Origin: an uncultured Eubacteriales bacterium
GTDB taxonomy: Bacteria > Bacillota > Clostridia > Christensenellales > Aristaeellaceae
Reading direction: 5' to 3'
Assembly (NCBI GenBank): GCA_900317565.1
Contig: ONHI01000016.1
Location: forward strand, 1-41,676
Length of the DNA: 41,676 nucleotides
Below the pieces are notes generated by a model that was not told the origin of the DNA, did not search any database, and saw only the letters and a list, made by a program, of their open reading frames with translations. Shown in pieces: positions 14,563 to 20,917 of this stretch; position 1 is the stretch's first letter; each line of letters begins with the position of its first letter. The translations under genes and the position numbers were made by a program.

Positions 14563-14778
14563 ATGAACAGGGATTCAATGGCCTTTGTGGTGTACATGAT
14601 TCACCGCTGTGCCAATCGGTGGGGCCTGTCCCCGGCAGAGGTGTACGGAAAGCTGCGGGAATCCGGCTGTATTGGGGAATACCTCGTTCCGTATTACGAT
14701 GTATTGCACACGCAATCCAGCGCCTATGTGTTGGAGGATATCGAGCAATTTCTGAGGAACAGGGGGATTGCGGTATGA
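14563..14778 (+). CDS. DUF3791 family small protein (probable antitoxin-like partner)
   Basis: 71 aa, helical. The block FVVYMIHRCANRWGLSPAEVYGKL, followed by GCIGEYLVPYYDVLHTQSS and a VLEDIEQFLRNRG end, is the DUF3791 pattern as I know it. GGAGG at 14551-14555 is seven bases before the ATG at 14563; the ATG at 14557 is too close to it. The stop overlaps the next start (ATGA), so this gene is coupled to the DUF3990 gene. A small protein directly upstream of, and overlapping, an enzyme-like partner is the classic layout of an antitoxin; this role is inferred. Confidence 0.85.
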   Translation: MNRDSMAFVVYMIHRCANRWGLSPAEVYGKLRESGCIGEYLVPYYDVLHTQSSAYVLEDIEQFLRNRGIAV

Positions 14779-15251
14779 TCGTCTACCACGGCTCATCCGA
14801 GGACGTGCGCCAGCCGGATATCCTCCACTCCTACCGCGCGCTGGATTTCGGCAAGGGCTTTTATGTGACCACGGTCAAAAGTCAGGCGGAGCGCTGGGCG
14901 CGGCGCAAGGCCGTGCTGACCGGTGGCAGGGCTATCGTCAATCGATACCGGATGGACGAAGACATGACGGGCCTTCGGGTCAAGCGTTTCGCCGACGATC
15001 TGTCGGAGCGGATCGAATTCGTCTGCGACTGCCGGGATGAAAAGCCGGGATATCAGGAATATGATCTGATCATGGGAAAGGTCGCCAATGACAAGGTCTT
15101 CCGCGTGGTGGACATGTATCATTCCGGCATCTGGGACAAGGAAAGGGCCCTGCTGGAGATCCGCGCATATCCGAACTACGACCAGCTCGCCTTCATCACC
15201 CAGAGGGCGATCGACAAGCTGCTGCACTTCGATGGGCATTTGGAGGTGTGA
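14775..15251 (+). CDS. DUF3990 family protein (ADP-ribosyltransferase-like, probable toxin)
   Basis: 158 aa. It opens with MIVYHGSSEDVRQPDILHSY, then RALDFGKGFYVTTVKSQAER, and later YDLIMGKVANDKVFRVVDMY; this is the DUF3990 pattern. The YHGS start and the DFGKGFY.T segment look like the first two motifs of ADP-ribosyltransferase folds (compare Y-H-G-T and S-T-G-F-Y in ART enzymes). From memory, the family has been placed with ADP-ribosyltransferases, but I cannot check the catalytic Glu; candidates lie in EIRAYPNYDQLAF near residue 130. It overlaps the DUF3791 gene by four bases and is followed three bases later by a third small gene. The module looks like a toxin-antitoxin locus; no experiment is implied by the sequence. 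Confidence 0.83.
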   Translation: MIVYHGSSEDVRQPDILHSYRALDFGKGFYVTTVKSQAERWARRKAVLTGGRAIVNRYRMDEDMTGLRVKRFADDLSERIEFVCDCRDEKPGYQEYDLIMGKVANDKVFRVVDMYHSGIWDKERALLEIRAYPNYDQLAFITQRAIDKLLHFDGHLEV

Positions 15252-15254
15252 GGC

Positions 15255-15479
15255 GTGGATGACCGGATCCTGGAGCAGACCTATCAGGAAAACCTGGAGG
15301 AGCGACTGATCGCCCACATCGCCGACATGGAGGGCATCGCGCTGGAAAAGGCGATGGATATCTACTACAGCAGCAGCCTGGCGGAGAGGATCCACCGGGG
15401 CGTGGAGGGCATACAGTATCTAGATTACAAGGTGCTGGCGCAGATCCTTCGGGAGACGGAGCCGGAGCGGTTCCGCTGA
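15255..15479 (+). CDS. Small helical protein, third gene of the DUF3990 module
   Basis: 74 aa, GTG start. GGAGGTG at 15242-15248, inside the end of the DUF3990 gene, is six bases upstream, so expression is coupled. The protein is helical and acidic: LEERLIAHIADMEGIALEKA, then MDIYYSSSLAERIHRG and YLDYKVLAQILRE. Its pattern (short helices, DIYY, L-DYK) is faintly like DUF3791, so it may be a second antitoxin-like partner. I do not recognise a named family with confidence. Confidence 0.75.
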   Translation: MDDRILEQTYQENLEERLIAHIADMEGIALEKAMDIYYSSSLAERIHRGVEGIQYLDYKVLAQILRETEPERFR

Positions 15480-15573
15480 AGGCGAGGCGTCAGGCCCTGT
15501 CATTTCATAAAGGCTCGCGACAATCATTAACGCAAATATAGCGCGGCTCCCCGTGGCGCAGCGGGATGGGCCG

Positions 15574-15582
15574 TGCTATAAT
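15574..15582 (+). promoter_or_regulatory. Extended -10 promoter for the ion transporter gene
   Basis: TGC-TATAAT ends at 15582, with no good -35. The start near 15589 gives a leader of about 12 bases before the coding start. Confidence 0.6.
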
Positions 15583-15600
15583 CATATCGGTTAGGAGATG

Positions 15601-16881
15601 ATGGATTTGAATCAAATGCTGCTGGCGCTGATACTGTTTGCCGCCATGTATGTGCTGCTGTTGATATTCTCGGAAAAGCGCTGGATCATCGCGCTGGCCG
15701 CCGCGGCGGTGTTCGTCGCGCTGGGGATACTGCCGCTGGGCGGCGCGGCGAAGGCCATCAACTGGAACGTGCTGATGATGCTGGCGGGCACGATGGCCAC
15801 GGTGGAGCTGTTCATACAGAGCCAGATGCCCTCGCGGATGGCCGAGGGGCTGCTGCGCATCGTGCCGGACGTGCGCTGGGCCGTGGTGGCGCTGAGCCTG
15901 TTCTCCGGCATCATATCGGCCTTCGTGGACAACGTGGCCACGGTGCTGATGGTCGCGCCGGTGGGCCTGGCCGTGGCGAAGCAGATCAAGACCAATCCGA
16001 TACCGGTGATCATCGCCATCGCGGTGTCCAGCAATCTGCAGGGCGCGGCCACGCTGGTGGGGGACACCACGTCCATCCTGCTGGCGGGCTACGTGGGCAT
16101 GAGCTTCAACGACTTCTTCTGGTTCCACGGGCGGTTCGGCATATGCCTCGCCGTGGAGGTGGGCGCGCTGTTGACCATACCGGTGCTGCTGTGGCTGTTC
16201 CGCAATGAGCGCGCGCGGATAAAGCCCGGCGCGATGACCGAGGTACACGACTATGTGCCCACAATCCTGCTGGCGGGCACGGTGGCGCTGCTGATCGTGG
16301 CCTCCCAGTTCCCGAACAAGCCGGAGCTGACCAACGGCATCATCTGCGTGGCGCTGGCGGTGGTGGGCGTGATCTATGAGTGCCTGAAATCGAAGGGCAG
16401 CGGCGTGGCTGCGACCGTGCTGAAGGCCATCGACTACAAGACGCTGCTGCTGCTGACGGGCCTGTTCATGGTGATACAGGGCCTGACCGAGGCGGGCGTG
16501 ATCGACGCCATCGCCCAGCTGTTCGTGAAGCTGGGCGGCGGCTCGAAGGTCGCCATGTACGTGATGATCGTGGGCGTGTCGGTGCTGCTGAGCGCCTTCA
16601 TCGACAACATCCCCTATGTGGCCACCATGCTGCCCGTGGTCAGCAGCATCGCCGCCATGATGGGCATCGAGCCCTACCTGTTCGCCTTTGGGCTGCTGAT
16701 CGGCGCGACGCTGGGCGGCAACATCACCCCCATCGGGGCCAGCGCCAACATCGCCGGCATCGGCATATTGCAGAAGGAGGGCTACAAGGTCGCCACCAAG
16801 GATTTCCTGCGTATCGGCATACCCTTCACGCTGATCGCCGCCGTCTCCGGCGCGCTGGTGATCTGGCTGGTGTGGGCGTGA
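15601..16881 (+). CDS. ArsB/NhaD (SLC13-like) ion transporter superfamily permease
   Basis: 426 aa, about 11-12 membrane segments spread over the whole length. The two halves each carry the superfamily hairpin: GIISAFVDNVATVLMVAPVG with SSNLQGAATLVGDTTSILLAG in the first half, and LLSAFIDNIPYVATMLPVV with GATLGGNITPIGASANIAG in the second. The DN and GxxxxPIG motifs bind ions and substrate in DASS/ArsB/NhaD transporters. The substrate (arsenite, Na+/H+, sulfate or dicarboxylate) cannot be told; the lack of arsenic genes nearby argues against ArsB proper. AGGAG at 15593-15597 is directly before ATG 15598 and three bases before ATG 15601; TTG 15607 is a third option with better spacing. A hairpin at 16911 ends the unit. 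Confidence 0.88.
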   Translation: MDLNQMLLALILFAAMYVLLLIFSEKRWIIALAAAAVFVALGILPLGGAAKAINWNVLMMLAGTMATVELFIQSQMPSRMAEGLLRIVPDVRWAVVALSLFSGIISAFVDNVATVLMVAPVGLAVAKQIKTNPIPVIIAIAVSSNLQGAATLVGDTTSILLAGYVGMSFNDFFWFHGRFGICLAVEVGALLTIPVLLWLFRNERARIKPGAMTEVHDYVPTILLAGTVALLIVASQFPNKPELTNGIICVALAVVGVIYECLKSKGSGVAATVLKAIDYKTLLLLTGLFMVIQGLTEAGVIDAIAQLFVKLGGGSKVAMYVMIVGVSVLLSAFIDNIPYVATMLPVVSSIAAMMGIEPYLFAFGLLIGATLGGNITPIGASANIAGIGILQKEGYKVATKDFLRIGIPFTLIAAVSGALVIWLVWA

Positions 16882-16910
16882 GATAATCAGGAATTTGGAA
16901 TGAGGAATTA

Positions 16911-16950
16911 TTGCGCGGCACAGACCTGATTGGCATGCTGTGCCGCGCAA
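16911..16950 (+). terminator. Hairpin after the ion transporter gene
   Basis: A perfect 13-bp stem (TTGCGCGGCACAG with its complement) with a 14-base loop, 30 bases after the stop. There is no T run, so it may be an end-protecting hairpin. Confidence 0.55.
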
Positions 16951-16979
16951 GGTAAACCGGGCCTGAATCCAATGTAGAG

Positions 16980-17100
16980 GAAACCGGATTGCCACGTCGG
17001 TCCTGTCGGACCTCCTCGCAATGACATGGCGCTCAACGGCATGTACGATGTCATTGCGAGGAGCCCGTGCCGCAGGCATGGGCGACGTGGCAATCCGGTT
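16980..17100. repeat. 120-bp cruciform-like inverted repeat (CATTGCGAGG family)
   Basis: Outer arms AACCGGATTGCCACGTCG and CGACGTGGCAATCCGGTT, inner arms CTCCTCGCAATGACAT and ATGTCATTGCGAGGAG, with a small hairpin of its own on each side between outer and inner arms (GTCC-TGTC-GGAC on the left, CCCGTGCC-GCA-GGCATGGG on the right). It sits between the ion transporter and the 3' end of kduD. Confidence 0.88.
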
Positions 17101-17171
17101 TTTGTATTTGGCTCCTTGCGGAACGTTGGTGCGTTGCGTCGCGGCAGCGATCGGCTGCCGGTTCTACCGGC

Positions 17172-17975
17172 TTACGGCTGCTTGCCGATGTAGGCCAGGA
17201 TGCCGCCGTCCACGTACAGCACGTGGCCGTTGACGAAGTTGGAGGCGTCGGAGGCCAGGAACACCGCCGGGCCCATCAGGTCGTCCGTGGTGCCCCAGCG
17301 GGCTGCGGGGGTCTTGGCCACGATGAACTGGTCGAAGGGATGGCGGCTGCCGTCCGGCTGGCGCTCGCGCAGCGGCGCGGTCTGGGGCGTGGCGATGTAG
17401 CCGGGCCCGATGCCGTTGCACTGGATATTGTATTCGCCGTACTCGGAGCAGATGTTGCGGGTCAGCATCTTCAGGCCGCCCTTGGCCGCCGCGTAGGCGG
17501 ACACGGTCTCGCGGCCCAGCTCGGACATCATGGAGCAGATGTTGATGATCTTGCCGTGGCCCTTCTTGATCATGGAGGGGATGACGGCCTTGGCCACGAT
17601 GAACGGGGCGATCAGGTCCACGTTGATGACCTTGGTGAACTCCTCGGCGGGCATGTCGCACATGGGGATGCGGCGGATGATGCCGGCGTTGTTCACCAGG
17701 ATGTCCACGACGCCCACCTCGGCCTCGATGCGCTTCACCAGCGCCTGGACGGCTTCCTCGTTGGTCACGTCGCAGACATAGCCCACGGCGTCGATGCCGG
17801 CCTCCTTGTAGGCGGCCATGCCCTTGTCGACCAGCTCCTGGTTGATGTCGTTGAACACGATCTTCGCGCCGGACTGGGCGTAGGCGGTAGCGATGGCGAA
17901 GCCGATGCCGTAGCTCGCGCCGGTGATCCAGGCGATCTTGCCCTCGAGGCTGAAATTCTTCAGGAAATCATTCAT
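17172..17975 (-). CDS. kduD: KduD / gluconate 5-dehydrogenase-like short-chain dehydrogenase
   Basis: 267 aa NAD(P)-dependent oxidoreductase. Rossmann motif TGASYGIG at 18-25, DVTN near 70, LVNNAGI near 90-96, the Ser of INICSMM and the catalytic pair YAAAK (SAYAAAKGG) near 160, then NGIGPGYIATPQT. It most likely reduces 2,5-diketo-3-deoxygluconate to 2-keto-3-deoxygluconate, the step after KduI. The same family includes gluconate 5-dehydrogenase (Ga5DH/IdnO), which looks nearly the same in sequence; the neighbour kduI decides for KduD. It lies 18 bases after kduI and is the last gene of the uronate operon; no clear terminator follows, only the 16980-17100 repeat. Confidence 0.88.
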   Translation of the reverse strand: MNDFLKNFSLEGKIAWITGASYGIGFAIATAYAQSGAKIVFNDINQELVDKGMAAYKEAGIDAVGYVCDVTNEEAVQALVKRIEAEVGVVDILVNNAGIIRRIPMCDMPAEEFTKVINVDLIAPFIVAKAVIPSMIKKGHGKIINICSMMSELGRETVSAYAAAKGGLKMLTRNICSEYGEYNIQCNGIGPGYIATPQTAPLRERQPDGSRHPFDQFIVAKTPAARWGTTDDLMGPAVFLASDASNFVNGHVLYVDGGILAYIGKQP

Positions 17976-17993
17976 GGGTATCTCCTCCTTGTA

Positions 17994-18836
17994 TTAGCGC
18001 AGTTCGGTGGTGGGAATGCCGTCCATGTCATCGAAGGCTTGGTTCTCGCCGCCCATGGCCCAGATGAAGGTGTAATTGCTGGTGCCCGCGCCGGCGTGGA
18101 TGGACCAGGAGGGGCTGATGACGGCCTGCTCGTTCTGCATCACGATGTGGCGGGTCTGCTGGCCCTCGCCCATGAAGTGGAAGACCACGTTGTCCTCGGG
18201 CACCTCGAAGTAGAAATAGACCTCCATGCGGCGCTCGTGGGTGTGGGCGGGCATGGTGTTCCACACGCTGCCGGGCTCCAGCACGGTCATGCCCATGGAC
18301 AGCTGGCAGGTCTTCAGCACGTCGGGATGGATGAACTGGTTGATCACGCGCTTGTTGCTGGTCTCCGCCGCGCCGCAGGGCTTCTTGGCGGCGTCCGCGA
18401 TGCGGATCAGCCGGGTCTCGTAGCTGGTGTGGGCCGGGGCGGACACGATGTAGAACTTGGCGGGCTGGGCGGGATGGTCGCTGGCGAAGGTGACCTCCCT
18501 GGCCCCCTTGGTGATGTACAGGCAATCCTTGTAGCCCAGCTCATAGGCCTTGCCGTCCACGGTGACGGTGCCCGCGCCGCCCACGTTGAACATGCCGCAC
18601 TCGCGGCGCTCCAGGAAGTACTGGGTGCCGAAGTTCTTCCACACGTCGATGCCCTTGTCGATGGACACGGTGTCGTTTACCGGCATGATGCCCAGCGTGA
18701 CCATGCGGTCCACGTGGCTGTACACGGCGGTGACCTCGTCGGCCACGAACAGCTTCTCGATCAGGAACTCCGCCCGGGTCTCCTCGGTGGTGTAGCGCTT
18801 GAAGTCGCGCTGGTTGCAGGAATAGCGAATGTCCAT
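17994..18836 (-). CDS. kduI: 5-dehydro-4-deoxy-D-glucuronate isomerase KduI
   Basis: 280 aa cupin enzyme that isomerises 4-deoxy-L-threo-5-hexosulose uronate, the product of unsaturated uronyl hydrolases and lyases, to 2,5-diketo-3-deoxygluconate. The zinc ligands are visible: His198 and His200 in [12 protein letters not shown], Glu205 in the same segment, and His247 in WSIHAGAG. All are two residues further along than the known E. coli ligands H196, H198, E203 and H245, which supports the call. Length is right for the family (278). An AGGAG-type site lies before the ATG. It is followed by kduD after 18 bases and preceded by the discoidin-like gene after 32 bases. Confidence 0.95.
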   Translation of the reverse strand: MDIRYSCNQRDFKRYTTEETRAEFLIEKLFVADEVTAVYSHVDRMVTLGIMPVNDTVSIDKGIDVWKNFGTQYFLERRECGMFNVGGAGTVTVDGKAYELGYKDCLYITKGAREVTFASDHPAQPAKFYIVSAPAHTSYETRLIRIADAAKKPCGAAETSNKRVINQFIHPDVLKTCQLSMGMTVLEPGSVWNTMPAHTHERRMEVYFYFEVPEDNVVFHFMGEGQQTRHIVMQNEQAVISPSWSIHAGAGTSNYTFIWAMGGENQAFDDMDGIPTTELR

Positions 18837-18868
18837 GGTTGTATCTCTCTCCTTTTATTGTTGTCCCT

Positions 18869-19648
18869 TCAGATATCCCTTCCGTAGACCTCCCATTGGC
18901 GCAGCGCCGGGAAGGCGGAGGGATCGTCGCTCTTGACCAGGTTCTGCAGCCGCAGCCAGCGCGCGCGCCGGTCGCCCAGCTCTATGAACTGGCGTTCGCC
19001 GGTCTTCTCCAGCGGGAAGCGCACCACGCCGCCGTCTGACAGCGCCACCTCGCCCCGCACCCAGTAGGCGTCGTGGGGGAAATCCGCCCGCAGCGTCAGC
19101 GCCATGCGGGATATCGCGACCTCCCGGCCCAGGTCCAGCAGGCACCAGGCGTCCTCCCGCGCGCCGATGCCCCAGCTCTCGAAGGGCCATTCCCCGTGGA
19201 AGGTGTTGTAACGCAGCCCGTCGATCACGTTCCGCGCCGCGAAGCAGCTCTCGTTCCGGGTCTCCACGTTGGCCGTGCAGTGGGGGAAGAAGTCCGTGTC
19301 GCCCCGCAGGTCCGCGGGATTGCGGCTCAGGCAGCGCTCCGCGGCAACCTCGGCCCCGTCCATGACCCGTGCGGAGACGATGTGCCGCCCCTCGGCGAAC
19401 GCCCCGGGCCGGTAGGCCAGCCGGTGCTCCCCGGCGGGCACGGCCCAGGTCATGCGGCCCTCGGGCAGATAGACCTCCCCCGGCAGCACGCTGGCGTCCG
19501 GCTGCACCCACAGGTGCTTCGCGTCTGAGGCGATCTCGATCACCTCGCCGCCCGCGTAGGTCCCGTCGAAGCACAGCAGCGCCTCCGTCCCGTGGGACGC
19601 GCGCGCGATCACGCGCCCGTCGGCGGCATGTGCGGTGATGGTTATCAT
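18869..19648 (-). CDS. Discoidin/F5-8C-like protein of the uronate operon, function unknown
   Basis: 259 aa without a signal peptide. The N-terminal half (1-110) is beta-rich with no family I recognise. The C-terminal half looks like a galactose-binding (F5/8 type C, discoidin) domain: AARNVIDGLRYNTFHGEWPF, then SWGIGAREDAWCLLDLGREV, ISRMALTLRADF and ARWLRLQNLVKSDDPS. Such domains bind sugars, but here the protein seems cytoplasmic. GGAGG is seven bases before ATG 19648. It follows its own promoter at 19736-19764 and leads into kduI and kduD, so it is the first gene of a possible separate transcript. A role in handling uronate oligosaccharides is inferred only from place. Confidence 0.72.
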   Translation of the reverse strand: MITITAHAADGRVIARASHGTEALLCFDGTYAGGEVIEIASDAKHLWVQPDASVLPGEVYLPEGRMTWAVPAGEHRLAYRPGAFAEGRHIVSARVMDGAEVAAERCLSRNPADLRGDTDFFPHCTANVETRNESCFAARNVIDGLRYNTFHGEWPFESWGIGAREDAWCLLDLGREVAISRMALTLRADFPHDAYWVRGEVALSDGGVVRFPLEKTGERQFIELGDRRARWLRLQNLVKSDDPSAFPALRQWEVYGRDI

Positions 19649-19684
19649 AGGGCAACCTCCGGTTGAATTTGAAATATGAAATTT

Positions 19685-19788
19685 CAAATGGGAAATGGCG
19701 GTTAAAATCCCTGCGGGATGTTTATGACCTCTATTATCATAATTGAAATCCGGCAGGATTTCAACCACAATTTGCCATTTCCCATTTG
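19685..19788. repeat. AT-rich inverted repeat flanking the internal promoter
   Basis: CAAATGGGAAATGG at 19685-19698 and its complement at 19775-19788 are perfect 14-base arms, with more pairing just outside (AATTTC / GAAATT). The same text in part is found at 10142-10161 and 12548-12596, so this is a dispersed AT-rich repeat. Confidence 0.7.
19736..19764 (-). promoter_or_regulatory. Internal promoter with a palindrome (possible operator) before the discoidin-kduI-kduD genes
   Basis: On the minus strand TTGAAA, a 17-base spacer and TATGAT. From 19743 to 19764 the -35 and spacer form a perfect inverted repeat: arms TTGAAATCC and GGATTTCAA around a 4-base centre. A repressor bound there would cover the -35 and most of the spacer. 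Confidence 0.6.
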
Positions 19789-19801
19789 CAATTTGAAATT
19801 T

Positions 19802-20917
19802 TTATTCTGCGCTCCAGAGACCAATGTCCGTCCCGTTCATCCGGTTCAGCGCCTCGACGAGGAAGTAATCGCCGTAGACGATGTTGCAGTGCACGCCCGC
19901 CGCGTCGTCGTGATAGCTGGCGGTGCAGTGGGTCAGCGCGCCGCAGGTGTTGGGGGAGAGGTCGCAGCACTTGTCCAGCAGCCCGTCCACCAGCGCCCCG
20001 GCGGCCTCCAGATACCGGGCCTCGCCGGTCAGCCTGTGCAGCTCCAGCAGCCCGCAGGCCCCGCAGGCCCCGGCGATGTTGTCCAGCCGCGCGGGCTCCG
20101 GCGGCTGCAAAAAGTCGCAGTCGGTCAGACCGTCCGGGCGGATGTGGGCGATGAAGAAGTCCGCCACGCGCCGCGCCGCCTCCAGATAGCGGGCCTCGCC
20201 GGTGTTGGCGTGGGCCAGCGCGAAGCCGTACAGCCCCCAGGCCTGGCCCCGGGACCAGGCGGTGCCCAGCCCGTAGCCCTGGCCGGCGTGCTCCCGCAGC
20301 CGCGTTCCGGTGTTCGGGTCGAATTCCACGATGTGGCTGACGGAGCCGTCCGGGCGCAGGAACTCCCGCAGCGCCGTGTCGGCGTGGATGCGCGCCACGC
20401 CCGCGAACCGGGGGTCGCCCGTCTGCGCCGAGGCCCAGAACAGCAGCGACAGGTTCATCATGCAGTCGATGATGGCGTAGCCCACCCGCTCCGGCTCGTT
20501 CCAGGCGCGGATGAAGCCCGCGGGATTGAAGCGGCCCATCAGCAGGCTGGCGGCGTGCAGGCAGTCCACCCGGGACTGCTCCCGCCCGGTCAGCCGGTAG
20601 TCCGCGCCGCAGGAGAGCAGGTACATGAAGCCCACGTCGTGGTTGAGCTTCGTGAAGCGCCGGAGCTCGTCGGTCAGCAGCGCCTCGGCCCGCCGGGCCT
20701 CCTCCAGGAAGAATGCGTCCTTCGAGGCGGCGTACAGCTGCCACATGATGCCCGGCCAGAAGCCGCCGGTCCACCAGCTGTTGCCGTCGAAGGGGGAGGA
20801 CAGCCAGCGCCTGCCCTCGCCCCGATAGGGCAGCAGGCCCTCCGCCGCCGCCAGCGGCGCGGTGGCCCGGTATTTTTTCAGCAGCCTGTCAAAGGCTTCA
20901 CAGGCATTGTTTCGCAA
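19802..20917 (-). CDS. Unsaturated uronyl hydrolase, glycoside hydrolase family 88
   Basis: 371 aa cytoplasmic enzyme that removes the unsaturated uronic acid from the end of oligosaccharides made by polysaccharide lyases. An (alpha/alpha)6 barrel is expected; WWTGGFWPGIMWQLY near residue 50-64 matches the family start. The likely catalytic acids are visible: Asp in LNHDVGFMYLLSC and Asp in YAIIDCMMNLSLLFWASA, equivalent to Asp88 and Asp149 of Bacillus UGL. I chose the TTG at 20917: an AGGAGGTG sits seven bases upstream and the N-terminus then matches the usual length, whereas the ATG at 20959 has no such site. It overlaps the DUF2264 gene by 20 bases, so the two are coupled. Specificity for glucuronyl or galacturonyl ends cannot be told; GH105 is the main alternative. 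Confidence 0.9.
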   Translation of the reverse strand: MRNNACEAFDRLLKKYRATAPLAAAEGLLPYRGEGRRWLSSPFDGNSWWTGGFWPGIMWQLYAASKDAFFLEEARRAEALLTDELRRFTKLNHDVGFMYLLSCGADYRLTGREQSRVDCLHAASLLMGRFNPAGFIRAWNEPERVGYAIIDCMMNLSLLFWASAQTGDPRFAGVARIHADTALREFLRPDGSVSHIVEFDPNTGTRLREHAGQGYGLGTAWSRGQAWGLYGFALAHANTGEARYLEAARRVADFFIAHIRPDGLTDCDFLQPPEPARLDNIAGACGACGLLELHRLTGEARYLEAAGALVDGLLDKCCDLSPNTCGALTHCTASYHDDAAGVHCNIVYGDYFLVEALNRMNGTDIGLWSAE

